From Amphiduros pacificus (lineage: Eukaryota > Annelida > Polychaeta > Phyllodocida > Hesionidae), in the NCBI GenBank assembly GCA_949316495.1, contig OX439002.1, positions 52,851,531-52,915,530 on the forward strand: 64,000 nt of DNA, written 5' to 3'. The notes beneath the pieces are model-generated. The model was given only the letters and a program-made list of their open reading frames with translations, did not search any database and was not told the DNA's origin. Of the stretch, positions 35,901 through 48,776 are shown in pieces. The position numbers were made by a program, and so were the translations under genes. Position 1 is the stretch's first letter. The number at the start of each line of letters is the position of its first letter.

Positions 35901-37859
35901 CCCTCTTTATTATGTTCCAACACTATAATACTATAAGTGTTCAATTGACCCTGAATTCCAAAAATCCTGTGTTTCAAGCCCCGACTATAAACACTTTTTT
36001 CACTGTGCACATGTAACTGAAAGAAAAATTTTTTAACTTTTGAACTGATAAGTCCATAGATTTTGACATTTTAAGAAATAAAGTTCCTCTCAGTAGAGCT
36101 TTCATAAACCAAGTGAAAACAAATTGCATTAACGGGTGTTTGTTTTTTGACAGATGCCACCAAATGATTTGTATGTGTGTGAAGGAGAGAAGATCCGGGA
36201 GTGGCAGCTTGCCATATCCGTGGTGCACGCCGTCCTCCTCGTGCTCTCAGCCATCATGGTCTGGCCTGCCATCCACTTGTAAGTACCAACTCTAATAAGA
36301 TTTTATATTATTTATTTTATTTTTTTTCCATCTCTAACAAGATAAATGATTTTGAGACAGGGAAAAGAAATAATTTTGTTTTAAATTTGAAGTGAAATGG
36401 CTTACACTGGTATGTAGTATTCTGATTCAAAGAAATGACATTGTGGTAGTAAAATAAAGATAATGTGAAATCTATGAAAAATATAAATAAGGTGATTATA
36501 TATACAGATCATTACCAACTCTAATAAGACAAGTAAGTTTGGTAAGCGTAACTGCAGAATTATATAAACCAGTTGATTTGTTACGATAGTAGAGCACGCT
36601 ACCACAACTGGTCATCTATAAATGTATGTTGCACACAAGACGAAAACTCAGTCAGGAAGTTGGATGTTGACTTATATATAACAAATATGACCTGTAATGC
36701 AATGCCCAAAGTATTCTGAAATCTAACTGCAGGAGTGAGCAGTTAATATCCATGTCAACAAAGTTACTATACCACTTTCAAAAAGCAGTCCCCCTTTTTT
36801 TAGCTCTCCATCATTGGAGAGAGTGTTATAATGAGCCTGGTGCAAAGGAGAGTATATGCTAATCTTTATGGATGCAATGTTTTTCCCTTTAGTTTCCTTA
36901 TTAACTATGTGCAGAGAAAATCTCTGCCATTCTGCCTGTCAGCTTTGATCATCTTCTAACACTACTGGTTAGAGTTCTTAATAATTAGTAGTATTTTTCC
37001 AAAAATCTAATGGCTATCACTGAGTTGTCAAGGATGCTGCCATTTTGAATAACATTATAAGTATTAGGCATTGAGTTGGGGCCAAATTCAATGTGCAACA
37101 TGCATTTTGATTGTTCAAAATTATCAAGCATGCTCTGGGAAAGGATTCAAATGATCATTTATGAAGCAATTCCAAAAAATATTGACAAACATTACAAAAG
37201 AGTAATGATCAGCCTAGCTCTGAGGCCATTGGCCTAATCTTAAAATGGAGATATTGATGGGTTTTTTTCGTCTTGATATTTCAGTTCGCGGAACCAGGCC
37301 ACTAGCACAGAATCTAACATCTTGTCTGTGGTTATATACAATCTGTTGTTTGTGGCCGTAGCCGGAGTGCTTTTGTACCTGTTCCTGGATGTTGATCCCA
37401 CAAAGAGTTATGCCATTAATGGAGGGCTCGTTCAGTATGCAGTGTTCTTCACTCTTCTTCTACTCCTCATTTCAAAGGTAAATATTCAAAACGCTTGCGT
37501 GAATTAGGCCAGGAAATAAAAAGTCTTGTTTCTCATCACTGCCCTTCCTTATTGTGGGGCAAGTAATATAAGAACTTCCAAGTACCACCTGAAATATTTT
37601 AAAATGTGGAAATAATATTCATCAATTTTTTTTTTTTTTTTTTTTTTTTCATTTTATTAAATAATTTGTTGATATTTGACAGATACTGGCCGCTAGAAGA
37701 ACAGACGACGAGGAAGGTGATTACTCTCGCATGGATAATGAGTCTAAAGTGTCTGGTGAGAGACCGAGTTCCCGTCCGCAAAGCTACAATAACAGTGCAT
37801 ATGAGTCTGACAGTTATGCTCGGCCAACTTCTGGCAATGAAAATAATTTTGAATACTGA
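29987..37859 (+). CDS. Seven-transmembrane protein with class C GPCR-like (GABA-B-type) layout
   Basis: Seven exons: 29987-30111, 33636-33756, 35324-35431, 35689-35805, 36154-36278, 37285-37477, 37683-37859. They total 966 nt, 321 residues. Hydrophobic helices lie at about 12-37, 46-66, 84-106, 123-143, 172-198, 210-232 and 246-266. Features shared with class C receptors are a Cys at the head of helix 3 (IACQFFP), a Cys in the loop before helix 5 (YVCEGEK), an Arg/Lys-rich loop 2 (HYYRTRGDGEK), the helix 6 start SVVIYNLLF, and a basic exit LISKILAARR. The tail is rich in Ser, Asn and Tyr and ends NNFEY. There is no Venus-flytrap ectodomain unless upstream exons exist; an acceptor at 29975 keeps that possible. 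Identity as an orphan GPCR is inferred from pattern; the exon chain itself is solid. Confidence 0.75.
30297..30490. repeat. 20-bp tandem repeat (tagtattttggaaagatata)
   Basis: About nine degenerate copies of a unit built on tagtattttggaaagatata, just upstream of the acceptor array in intron 1 of the seven-helix gene. Confidence 0.85.
30517..33703. repeat. 114-bp tandem array: 27 partial copies of exon 2 with its 3' splice acceptor, plus the real exon
   Basis: Acceptors (tttgcag|CCCAGGG) recur every 114 bp from 30557 to 33635, 28 in all. Each decoy copy holds the polypyrimidine stretch, the AG and the first 72 nt of exon 2, then diverges into attatataatagatgagata, which places TAA in the gene's frame. 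Only the last copy (33636) continues into the full 121-nt exon and its donor at 33757. Two sub-types alternate (ending tgtgttgtttgcag or cttggttgtttgcag), so blocks of units have been copied. The long open frame of 38-residue repeats (30552-33731) is in a different frame from the gene and is a by-product of the unit length. Confidence 0.97.
33775..34605. repeat. 12-bp minisatellite (aacctcatagtt and variants)
   Basis: About 69 degenerate 12-bp units such as aacctcatagtt, aaccttatagtt and gaccttatagtt in intron 2 of the seven-helix gene. They begin 19 nt after the exon 2 donor. Open frames on both strands here are repeat artefacts. Confidence 0.95.
34636..34756. repeat. 36-bp tandem repeat, about four units
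   Basis: Units start gagatctctgaacagatatt with small differences. Located in intron 2 of the seven-helix gene. Confidence 0.85.
36990..37190 (+). repeat. Dispersed repeat fragment, family shared with 51425-51610
   Basis: Contains gttgtcaaggatgctgccat, ttggggccaaattcaatgtg and aatgatcatttatgaagcaa. All recur in order and in opposite orientation at 51425-51610. No coding potential seen. Located in intron 5 of the seven-helix gene. Confidence 0.7.
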
Positions 37860-38941
37860 TACATTTTCCAGATCAGAAATACATGGTCCATCATTTACAA
37901 AAGAGTATTTTTTAAGAAAAATGTGATAATTATTTCTTTTGAGTCTCATTACTGCGAAAATACTCAATATTATATACAATATAATCTTCAAATTAGATTT
38001 TTATTGAGTTTTTTTTCTCTTTTTATACAAAATACAAAGATACATTCTCAAGAAACAGTGCCAGTTTCTGGGTTTTTTTAAAACTAATACTGTATGGTAA
38101 TATCTGTGGGTCTGAAGTTTACATGCATATGTATTTTTTGAAGAATAATGACGACAACAATGACAGTCATTGAAGCCATCATTGAGCTCTGGCTTTGCTT
38201 GCTTTGTCATTTGCCCACTATGGTTATGTCATCTTAAATATGGATACTCGGTCTTTTTCTCAGAACAATGATTTGAAAATGTACTGCACCATACATAAGT
38301 TTATCGCAAAGCAAAATACCACAGTTCTTACTAAAAGTAAACCCTTTTTACTCCCTAATTCCAATGCATGCACATAACTCGGCTTGCTTATATTGTCTGC
38401 ATATATACTTATTGGGGATATTAGAAAGCAAATTTATAGCTGTTCCATTGTAATACCAGGCAGCATTTCGGTTTATACGGTAAGTTTTTAGACAGATAAA
38501 AGATGGAATTTCCTATAAATTTTTATGGTGTGAATTTTGTTGAATATATTTCCATTCACAAACCTTTTGTGCATTGATTTTTCGTTATCTAATTTTGCAA
38601 GTTATTGCCTGAAAGAATTATTTTCTATTATTTTTCACAATATTTATCAAGACTGTTACACTTTGCACGAATGTATAGCTTGTCGGCCCATTTAAAATAA
38701 GATTAATTTTCAACAAATAGTTCAAAATAATCTTATTCTTTTTTTCTTTCTGGGCCCTTGCAAATGTTGAATGCTGTTTGATAAAAAGATAGCCTTGTAT
38801 TCAATATTGCACCATTTTGTTTTTGAAAATGTAGAATTCGTTGTCATTAGAGATTGAATTTTACACTTTGACTTAAGATATTCAATTTTTTTTATTGTGG
38901 TAAATATCAAGCAAATATCCTATACATGCCAAACTAATGCA

Positions 38942-38947
38942 AATAAA
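38942..38947 (+). terminator. Candidate polyadenylation signal of the seven-helix gene
   Basis: AATAAA about 1.08 kb after the stop, with a second hexamer near 38972. Position only. Confidence 0.3.
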
Positions 38948-41900
38948 ATGTGTGATCAAAAACAAAAGTAATAAATTTTGCAATGTTATAATGATTTATT
39001 TGCTTTTTGTTTGTATCCCTTTTCCATTTCTAACGGCTTATGTTTATTGGTTTAACGCTGCATTATAATAACTATTAAGCACGCTTCCAACAGCTTCTCT
39101 TATTGGCAAATAACAAGGTTCCTGTTGGCATTCTGTGCCCAATAGTTGAAGGATGACTCTCACATTCAAGTTCTCAAGCTTATAATTTCGCATGGAAATG
39201 TTTTGAATACTTTAAAATTGCTAACATTAATAAAAAAAATCCCCCAAAAATTCTGATTCTCTTTAATTCAGTTGCAAATATAGATCAGTAACTCTGCTTA
39301 AAATATAAATTTGGGCAAAACGGATCTGGACTGCATTGGTTATAGAAATGTATTCCAGATTTTAATGAAGATGCTGTGATAAACATGAGTGACTTGAGTC
39401 TGTGACCTTCTCCTCTTCAGGTAACTGAGTGGATGCCTAAGGGAACCACAAAGCTCCATACTATGCGCCTCTGACAGAACCATTGTGACATCATCATTGG
39501 GTGAGAGTTGTAACAGAACCATTGTGATGTCATCATTGGGTGAGAGTTTTATTGAAACTGCCACTCAAGAACCACTCGGCTGGATCATGTGACCAGAAGT
39601 ATTTTCATTAGGCAAATGTTGTTAGTGAGACTGATGATATATCATTAGATAAAACTTTCATACTTTATGATTTTGTAAATAGGCAATTAAGAATGGTCAC
39701 TAATGACAAATCTCTTTAGGATAGCTCCCAGAATATGGTAGATAATATGTGAAAAGTAAACCCAAAACCTGCCAAATATTTTCATGAACAATGCTTCCAT
39801 CTTCCATAACTGTTGTCGGGAAAATTACAGTTTCTGGACTTTGTCCAAAACATTTATAGGGAACCCCATAGGATATCCAGATACCTAGCAATGCAATGTA
39901 GTATATTAAATCACAATGAAGTCAAAACAATAACAAGCCATTAGTATCATCACATAGAGGTAATCTGAAGCTCAAGATTAGTCTAAATCCTAATTACCCA
40001 ATCAGAATGAGTAGTTAGTTTATTGGATTGATCACTATTCTATGCACTATGATTTTGGAAAATGAAGAATTCCAAAGCTGAAGTTACCAACTATGTGTTA
40101 ACTCAAGTATCCAATTGTCTTTCATTCCCAGTATGTTATTTTACCAAAGTCTTGCACTGTATGTTACTAATAAGAGTAAAAGTAAATTGATTTACATGAC
40201 GTCAAGTTTACTATTTCAAGTGTGGATATTTGTGAATAAGTGACAGGGTAGACCAACATATTTTTTCATTTTAGAATGATTTATAATTCAGTATATGTTA
40301 CCAAATAATCATAGATTTGACTAATATTCAATACAATTTGTAAATAGTGCAATATATATATAGTAGAATTTAAAACTTAAATACTGTTTCATTTCTGTAA
40401 GTTTCCTTTTTATCTGCACTAACTTTGTCAGAAAAGCTTATTTTGTATTTTCTGTTATTCTGTTCGCCCACCAAGCTAGATCTTCTGCCCTGAAATTACC
40501 ATGTGGATTTATTGGACACACAGACATGATGTTGTATTGTCACGAGATAAATTTGTTCTACTTTTAGTGAGACTGATATTTTTCATATTTGACAATTTAA
40601 AAAGAAATTCAATGTCTCGTGAGTTGTCTCGTGAGAGCCTCACTCACATAACCAAAATGTAATCCTAGTTTGAGACTTCTGAAGACAAACGATGTGGGTT
40701 TGACTCTGTCAGTCATCATATTGAACACATTTTTGGCTTTTCTCAACCTGCAAAGCTCGGTAAATAATAAAGGTTAAGTTTTATAAAGCAGTTTGCAATC
40801 ATTGCAAGAAAAGTTCACAAACATTACCTCAAAAAATCAGCACAGCTATTCAAGCCTTCAGCCTGTGTTCATTTATTCTGTAAGATATAGGTTTAACCTA
40901 ATTGTATCTGAAATCAATACATTTTTACTTTAAGTTAAATAAGTTTAATATAAAAAGTGTAGTACTCAAGTTTTGAGTTTTCATTTAATTTCATTTTAAT
41001 ATATGATCATGAATAATTCAAATTTAATTCTATCATGACCTTTTTTCTTTTGCATTTTTTTTTCATCTTGATACTTAAAGTTTCAACTCTTCAAAGCAAC
41101 AATTACAATAAGAATTTTGAATATTATCTATTTGCCATTAGCTGTGGTTCTGGGCTTTACCAAGCTTTCTATAAATAAGGTTTCATTTGTACAGAACAGG
41201 TGTCTGTTTAATGAACAGTGTCATATTATATAACTAAAATTACTTTCATAAAGTATAATTCAAATATTTGTACATTTGATATAAACTTTTCATTTACATA
41301 TTTTTTTGTATAATAAAAAATATATATTAATATAAAGATTTGTGTTTGTTGTGATAACCCTTGTATACATGTATATATTACACTGGGCACCTGGGAACAG
41401 TTCTGATAACTCATATGATAGGAGCATTGGTTTCTTATGAGCTTCTCTTGAATTCTTCTCAGATTTTCTACCTTAAAGTTTACTTTATTTTGTTGTAGCC
41501 TCGGAGGCAAAATACAATTTCAAATGTATTTATGCCAAAAGAGAAAGCTATAATAAAATGAAAAATTAAGTTTAAAGAGAAAATGTATGAATTGCCTGCA
41601 TATTACTCTGCACAATGTCAAATATGTGTATATGTGTCATTTAATTAAAAAAATAATTCCAAACTGGTCCATGAAGAATTTCTATGTTACAGCATTTGAA
41701 TCCCAGCATATCACACACAATTATGTGAGTGGATAAAATAGCAATACTGAAAAAATGCTCAGAAATTATACCATATTTTAACTCCATGGTAAAACCAAAT
41801 CTCATGTTGTGAATAAAAGAACCAAAAAAATGGCACCACCATTTATAACATAAATTGATACAAAAATTTGACTTTCATTTAAAATTGAACTGATTTTCTT

Positions 41901-42502
41901 GATTTGTGATATCTTCCAAAAGGCACGAAAATCTGTTTATACCACAATATTTTTGTTTATCATCAGATATGAAAATAGAAAAAATAAATAAAAAATACTA
42001 TTTCTGGTGTCAGACATGGTTTACTCCTGGGTTTCATAGCCAGACATACCTGTCTGCATTGAATTTGCATGTGTTTATAGAACACATCCATACATGTACA
42101 TAGCTTCTGGTATATGAATGGTAAATTATAATCCATTACTAATCCCTCCTTTAATATCCCAGTCATTTTGCAGTGTTTCTCTGGTAGATCCAAACTGTGA
42201 CAAAACAAACCTGCCTCCAAATTCAACATGAATGAATGCACATCTATCACTGCGTACGGAGTGCTCGAATGCTGAATATGTTTGAACATATGACATAAGA
42301 ATCTTTAATCGCAGGCTTAAATTTGTGTGGAAATACAATTTTGTAGTTGGACAACACAAGATTCTTTGATCGACATCTGAAATATGAAAAGTAATCTTTA
42401 AAGCATGGGCTATTTTAAGACACAAACGCACCCAGAAAATATGATGTCATTCTGTTTCCGCGATTCTGATTGGATGCTAAATATAACTACAGCGGATCCG
42501 TG

Positions 42503-42579
42503 TTTATAAGTTGTTTTGGCTGGGATGACAAGCACACAGTTCAGCAGTACATGGGTAGAACAAGATCACATCATTGAGG
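42503..42579 (+). promoter_or_regulatory. Probable RhoBTB core promoter and non-coding first exon
   Basis: A TATA-like tttataag at 42503-42510 is followed by a stretch ending in a strong donor (TTGAG|GTATGT, GT at 42580). The matching acceptor is at 43468-43469 (attgcag), 13 nt before the RhoBTB ATG. Inference from signals; no transcript evidence. Confidence 0.35.
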
Positions 42580-43482
42580 TATGTTAATATGTAATACATT
42601 TAATACTGATTGATACTGATAGTTTATAAAACCACATCTTTTGATTTGAAGGAGACGAAGATAGGAACTAATAAAATTAGATGACAATGATTCATAGAAT
42701 TTTGCTTGATGATAAATTATAGCATATTTGCCTCCACACATGATCATAGATTCAGCTGATATGGCAGAGACATTTAAAATATCTCTGGATATGGTGACTG
42801 CACACGGCAATAAAGATTTACAGCATAAAATGTCATGTACTATTTTCTGTAATATTGCAAATGGACAATTGCACAATGAGATAACAAATAAAAATCTCAA
42901 ATTAAATAAATTTCAGAGAAATTCAAATAAAATGTGAATGAATTATGAATAATATGTAATTCCAACCAGATTACCGCATTAATTATAATTCCTGACTGAT
43001 TATTTCCTTTCACCCGAATGAAGAATTAATTTCTGGTCACTGTCACTCAAAATCCTAATGATTTAAGAGGAATATAAAACGAAGATCATGAAAGTTTTAA
43101 TAAATATTTTTGTCTTGCTATTCATCTCATAAAATTTTAAAATAGCATAATAAAGAAAATAAATACATTTTTAGCATACCTCTTTACGATTGACGATTGT
43201 GATTTGTTAAATCAAATCTAAATAGTTCTGTGCAAATCAGCATCAATGGTATGTTGATTTTCAAGTCGATACAGCATTTTACAATAAACTCATCAAAGAT
43301 GTTGAATGTAACCATTTGAATCGTATGAATCATAGGGAGTGTTCATATGATGATGGTCCCCTTAAAGTTATCCACAACCACACGCTGTTTGTAGTTGAAC
43401 AGAAATATTGAACATTAATTTTTCATGATCCTTAAATCATGTACTTAAAAATATATCTTAATATTGCAGTTTGACTTAAACG

Positions 43483-46400
43483 ATGGAGTGTCTTAAGCTG
43501 CTGGTACTGGGAGATGGAGCAGTTGGTAAAAGTTGTCTTTTAATAAGATATGCTACAGATACCTTCCCATCAGGGTATGTTCCTACAGTGTTTGACAATT
43601 ATGTTGCTGATGTAACTGTAGATGGGAAACCTATTTCCGTTGGTCTTTGGGACACTGCTGGACAGGTATGTTATTTAATTTGATATTGTTATTTATTTTA
43701 CAATTACATTAGTCTTTTTTTTAAGCAGTAAAAGTTATCAGATAAGAGCTTTATAGGTTCTTTGTGAGATATTAATTGGTTTGCAATTTACTCCATTATC
43801 AAAAAAAATCATACCAATAAAACCCAAATTTTTTTTTTCAGGAAGATTATGATAGATTGCGACCACTATCTTACCCAAACACAGATGTATTCTTTCTGTG
43901 TTTTGCTCTGGATAATCCAGACTCTCTAGAAAATATCGAGGAGAGATGGTTTCCAGAGGTCACGCATTACTGCCCCGATGTTCCCAAGGTCATAGTTGGT
44001 TGCAAAAAAGGTATATAAGTATTGGAATATTTGTTTATACGATTGTGTGTTGTTTATTAGATGATTAGAATAACTATTATGATAAATAAATGAGATGTCA
44101 CAAATTTTGACTTGTCTATATTCTTCATGGATATTCTAATGTTGGATGTTTTGCTATATCAGATCTGTGTGGAGATGGCTCTTCTAAAAGGCCCGATTCT
44201 TGTGTCAGTTACGAACAGGGCTCTGCTCTTGCAAAGAAATTGGGAATTCCTTACTTTGAGACAAGTGCCTTGGTGGATGAGGGGGTTAAATCTACATTTG
44301 ATGATGCTGTAAGTCTAAAAATTTTAATCATTCTTATTATATAGCTGGACGACTATCAGTCCCAAGCCAATACCAACAATAGTTTCGACCTGATTTGATC
44401 TCTTCAGTTGGATGGTAAACTGACTGCATTATCCTAAGTTTTGTTTATATTAGATCTCACAGAGGTGTCATTCCTATTATATATCTATTTCATTTATTTA
44501 AGAGTCAGCTTTTATAAGAATTACAAATATGTCAAATTCTCTTTTTATAGCTCCGCCATGCAATGACTGCTGATAGAACGAGCAAAAGCAAAAAGAAAGG
44601 ATTTGGATTTGGATTTGGACTTTTTGGTAAAAAGAATGACGCACCTCAGCCACCTGTTATGCCACCTGCTGGTAAATACTGAATATTAAATCTCAAATTA
44701 TTCAGGCTGATATAAAAGTTTGACAATTAAGTTAATTTTAAAGGTATGATATTTACAAGGTTTTGCATAAAACTGAGGCACACCTTTTAAATATTCTTTT
44801 TTTTATGGTTATGTTCAAATTTCAAAATTATATAAATAACAGAATTCTTTAGTAAATATACACTCTGCATTTTCATTTTTTATTTTTGAAGGTTATTGAA
44901 TGTCATTGGGGTTTTTTTTCAATAAAAATAATATTTACACAAAACACAAATTTCTCAGCTATTGATTGAAATAACTTGCAAGGTGATGTTGCTTTGTAGG
45001 GAAAGCTCCTTGGATTGAAATAGAGACATCACAGTTTGCAGAAAATTGGAGTGGCATGCTGCAGAATCCCCAGCATTCTGATGTAACATTCATAGTGGAA
45101 GGAAAACACCATCTCAATGCTCACAAGATCATACTTAGCGCTACCTCAAAATTCTTCCATAGAGTCTTAGGAGTCCATGAATCTGTTGAGGTAAAGTTTA
45201 TAAGCGATTGGTTTGAATCTATCTTTTAAAAGCATTAATCTGTGTGTCATTTTTTATTCCTTATGAATAGGTTTTAATCTCCCACTGCACCAATTTTGTA
45301 GGGAAATCAGCTAAAACAAAGAGAAAATGACTCGCTATTGTCTAGAGATGAAGTGAATGAGGGTAAAGTTCCCGGAATAAGCCTCATTTATGATGAAGTG
45401 GATGCTGAAAACAAACAAGCAAAAACAGTCATAGAACTTAGTGAGGATATCAAAGGAAAAATCTTTGTTCATGTGCTGGAATTTCTTTATGCAGGTATTA
45501 TTTGTCTTTTCTTTGTGGAACACAACAACTGTAATCTTTTGGAGATACATTCTTATTTGATATTGAGATATTAATGTGATTGTGTTAAGAAAAAGTGATG
45601 TATTACAGGCATACCTACGTTTAAAGATGACACTACTGAGGAAGATCTAGATAATCTGGTCAACGTAAGCAGAATAATGGACCTGCCATATTTGGAAACA
45701 ATATGTGACAATCAGAGGACTGAGCAAGATTTCCTCAACCCTAGTATTGGAACCTACCTTAATGATGAATGTGGAAAGGTTCTGAAAAAGAGGTTTCTCA
45801 ACAATTCTACTCTATCAGACATTTCATTCAGAATTGCAAGTGAGTAAATAACAAGCTACTTAATGAGATTTTAACTTTTATATTTCATCCATATCATTGT
45901 TACATGTATAAGCCTCAGCAGGATATTTCTTTTAACTAATCACATGATAGTAATAATACTGCTACTAATATATATGTATATATTGCAATACTAGACCAGA
46001 TTTGTAGATAATGGTGCTTTTTCATTTCAACAAAATAATACTTGTCATTTTATCAAAATTAAATATGGCATACAAACGCAATTAAGATTTTGAGAGCATT
46101 GCAACTGTTTGGATTTACCAGTAGATTGATAACAAAGATTATTTCATTTTCAGATGATCGAATATATGCTCACAAGGCTATCTTAGCAGCCCGGTGTGAT
46201 GTTATGTCAGCCATGTTTAGCGGACATTTTGCAGAAGGGATCTCCTCATCAGAGGTAAACTTTATAAATCATTTATTTGTCAAATATGCTTATAAAACTC
46301 TTTAGATATCTTGATCTTTTGCCTTTAAAAAAATCTGAATTGTAACTACATTTATATACAAGACAACTTGCTGAATTTTAATTTTCTTTTGTTGGTAGGT

Positions 46401-47350
46401 GGAAATTACTGATATATCTTGTGAGAACTTCATGGCCTTATTGGAGTATTTATATACAGACCATGCTCCCATAGAGGAGAGTGACTCGGTAGGAATCTTA
46501 GTTGTAGCTAATCAGTTCTGTCAACCCCGGCTTGTGAACATGTGTGAACTTTATATCACTAAGGAAGTGGATAAATCCTGCAGTAAACAAATTGAGAAAT
46601 CTGACATAGATGTCATTGGACTACTACTAACGGCACAGGTTTGTATATGTCCATGTTTCCGCTTTTATCAAATATATTATCATCAGTCAAACACATTGTG
46701 ATATCTTAGGCATTTTTGTTATTGTACTTTAACCTGTTACAGACTAAATTAGTTGAGAATGTTCTTATTTATATTCATATTTTGCGAAATCATTGTTTGA
46801 CAGTTAGGCAAGACATTTGAATCCCTCAGTCACCAGTTGGTCTGGTTTTGATGTGAGAGAATTTTTTGCAGGTTCAGAACGTGGTTAATTTTTGCTTAAG
46901 GTATTAAATTGTCATGGATATCATCATATCATTCATATATATTTATTTAAGAAACATGTCTCTCATATTTGGTTCCATATCTATTATTTTTTAATACATT
47001 ATTCAATATCAGATAACATTCAAGTAATATACATTATCATGCAAATTAAAGATTATTAATATATCTGACTCTTACAGATTAAGAGTCAGATTATTTTGGA
47101 AGATTATTTTTATCCAAATGTATTATATTCATTTCAGTTCTACAATGCATCACAACTGGACAATTGGTGCTTACATTTTATTTCCACCAACTTCATGGCC
47201 TTCAAGAAAAGATCTGAGTTTGAGATGCTGAAGGACGATAATCTGAGATATGTGGAGGAACATCAGTGGCCACCACTATCCTATCTAAAAGAAGTGGAAG
47301 ATTATGAAAAACTCATGCGAAAGAAAGGGGTGAAATGCCCTATAATGTGA
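43483..47350 (+). CDS. RHOBTB: RhoBTB: Rac-like GTPase fused to two BTB domains, CaaX end
   Basis: Ten exons: 43483-43665, 43842-44010, 44163-44308, 44551-44671, 45000-45190, 45302-45494, 45609-45839, 46154-46254, 46399-46638, 47138-47350. They total 1788 nt, 595 residues. The GTPase domain (1-175) has GDGAVGKSC, switch [30 protein letters not shown] in place of TKxD, and ETSAL. A basic/Phe-Gly linker ([18 protein letters not shown], then PQPPVMPPA) leads to BTB1 (about 220-355) and BTB2 (about 395-500, [18 protein letters not shown]). The C-terminal RhoBTB region has [19 protein letters not shown] and ends KCPIM. RhoBTB proteins act as Cullin-3 adaptors. An in-frame TAA six bases upstream supports the start. 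The G domain is closer to Rac than to human RHOBTB1/2. Confidence 0.93.
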
Positions 47351-48776
47351 CATTGATACAATAATTGATATTTTGTGCAAAAACAATTGTCTTTTCCAGA
47401 CAAAGGACATGATTTCCATAATATGAGACTTATTTATAAATATACTTATGGAAATTTGTCAGAACTTAAAATTTAATGTGATATGCATATGTCAGTATAT
47501 TTCAATTCAGTTTCTGTTGTTCCATTGAAAAACTGTCACTGTGCTAGATGTATAAATATGGTTTAGTAAAACCAATTTTCAAGTGTCCTCAAATATTGAT
47601 CTATAATGCTGACAAGGATGTGATAAATTTTTAAATCATCAGCATTTCTTAGATAACCCTTAATATTATTTATTGGTATTGTTGAATTGAAAGATTGTAC
47701 TTACTATATGCCAATAAATAATAAATAATTAAATACATCAGATTAAAACAATCAATACAATAAGAATTAAGCCTCCATATCTATTACATAGTCATCTCAT
47801 ACTTCTTACAGCCAAATGTTTAAAAAAAATCTTGCTCTTAGATTTCAAATAATCTATAGTACTGTGGCACCTTCAGATAATACTTACTCTTTGACATTTG
47901 TTTATATATTCTTGTTGAAACAAAATGTAAGATATATAATGTCTAAATATGGCCTGGTATAAAGTGTATTATTGTATATACCTAGCAGTGTAATAAAAAT
48001 CAAATTAAGTGAACAAGTGACCTCGGATATGACAATCCATTATTCTGACTTTGCCAATGTTGTTTGCGAAATGGTGCTTATGAAAGATGTTTAATATGAA
48101 TAATCATAAACCAAAGATGATTGTAGTGTTGCATTGCCATTTTGTATTTGTTTACTATTTGAACCATGTCAGTATCATGATTTTATTTCTTTTATTTATT
48201 TGACATATACTTTTTGTATATATTAACATGTTGGATTCTAAATAAAGATGTTCACTAATTTTTGTTAGCAAATTATTTTTATTTTTTCAAAATAATATGA
48301 GTCATGAATCTTTTAGGGGCAAATGATGGGCAATATTTTTTAGAATTTTTTAGACTATGCTAGACCAAATCTATGGACATGTTATTAGTGTCTAAATAAT
48401 TTTTTACCATGTACATTGTAATGTTTTATTAAAATCAGAGATATTTAAATGTATTTTAACAGAGATAATAATGATTAGTTTTACAATAATTGCATGTGAA
48501 TGTATTTTAACAGAGATAATAATGATTAATTTTACAATAATTTGCTCATCTTTAAATTTCAATATTCCATTCCATTTCAAGAAATATATCCAGTCAGAAC
48601 GATCAATGGGATTATTTGATTTTTGACATCAAGGTTTGTTTACAAACACATTTGCAACACGTGGTCGGAATTGAGGGGAATTCCGTAAGACGTCATCAGT
48701 TTATGCGTACACAGTAAGGTGCAGAGGACGAAAGTTATATTTCTATCTTTTTCGCAAACTTTGAGAAAAATAAGTC
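47351..48776. other. RhoBTB 3' UTR and RhoBTB-MsrB intergenic region
   Basis: AT-rich. A 52-bp block built on taacagagataataatgatt is tandemly duplicated at about 48458-48541. No gene recognised. Confidence 0.6.
48241..48246 (+). terminator. Candidate polyadenylation signal of RhoBTB
   Basis: AATAAA followed within 20 nt by a T-rich stretch (cactaatttttgtt), about 890 nt after the stop. Confidence 0.5.

Larger units (their letters stand above)
37860..43482. other. Seven-helix gene 3' UTR and intergenic region up to RhoBTB
   Basis: About 5.6 kb of AT-rich sequence. It includes two copies of a 41-bp block (cagaaccattgtgacatcat and following) at about 39474-39550. A palindromic cagagacatttaaaatatct / ctg motif lies at 42765-42787. 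A probable non-coding first exon of RhoBTB ends at 42579. No other gene recognised. Confidence 0.6.
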
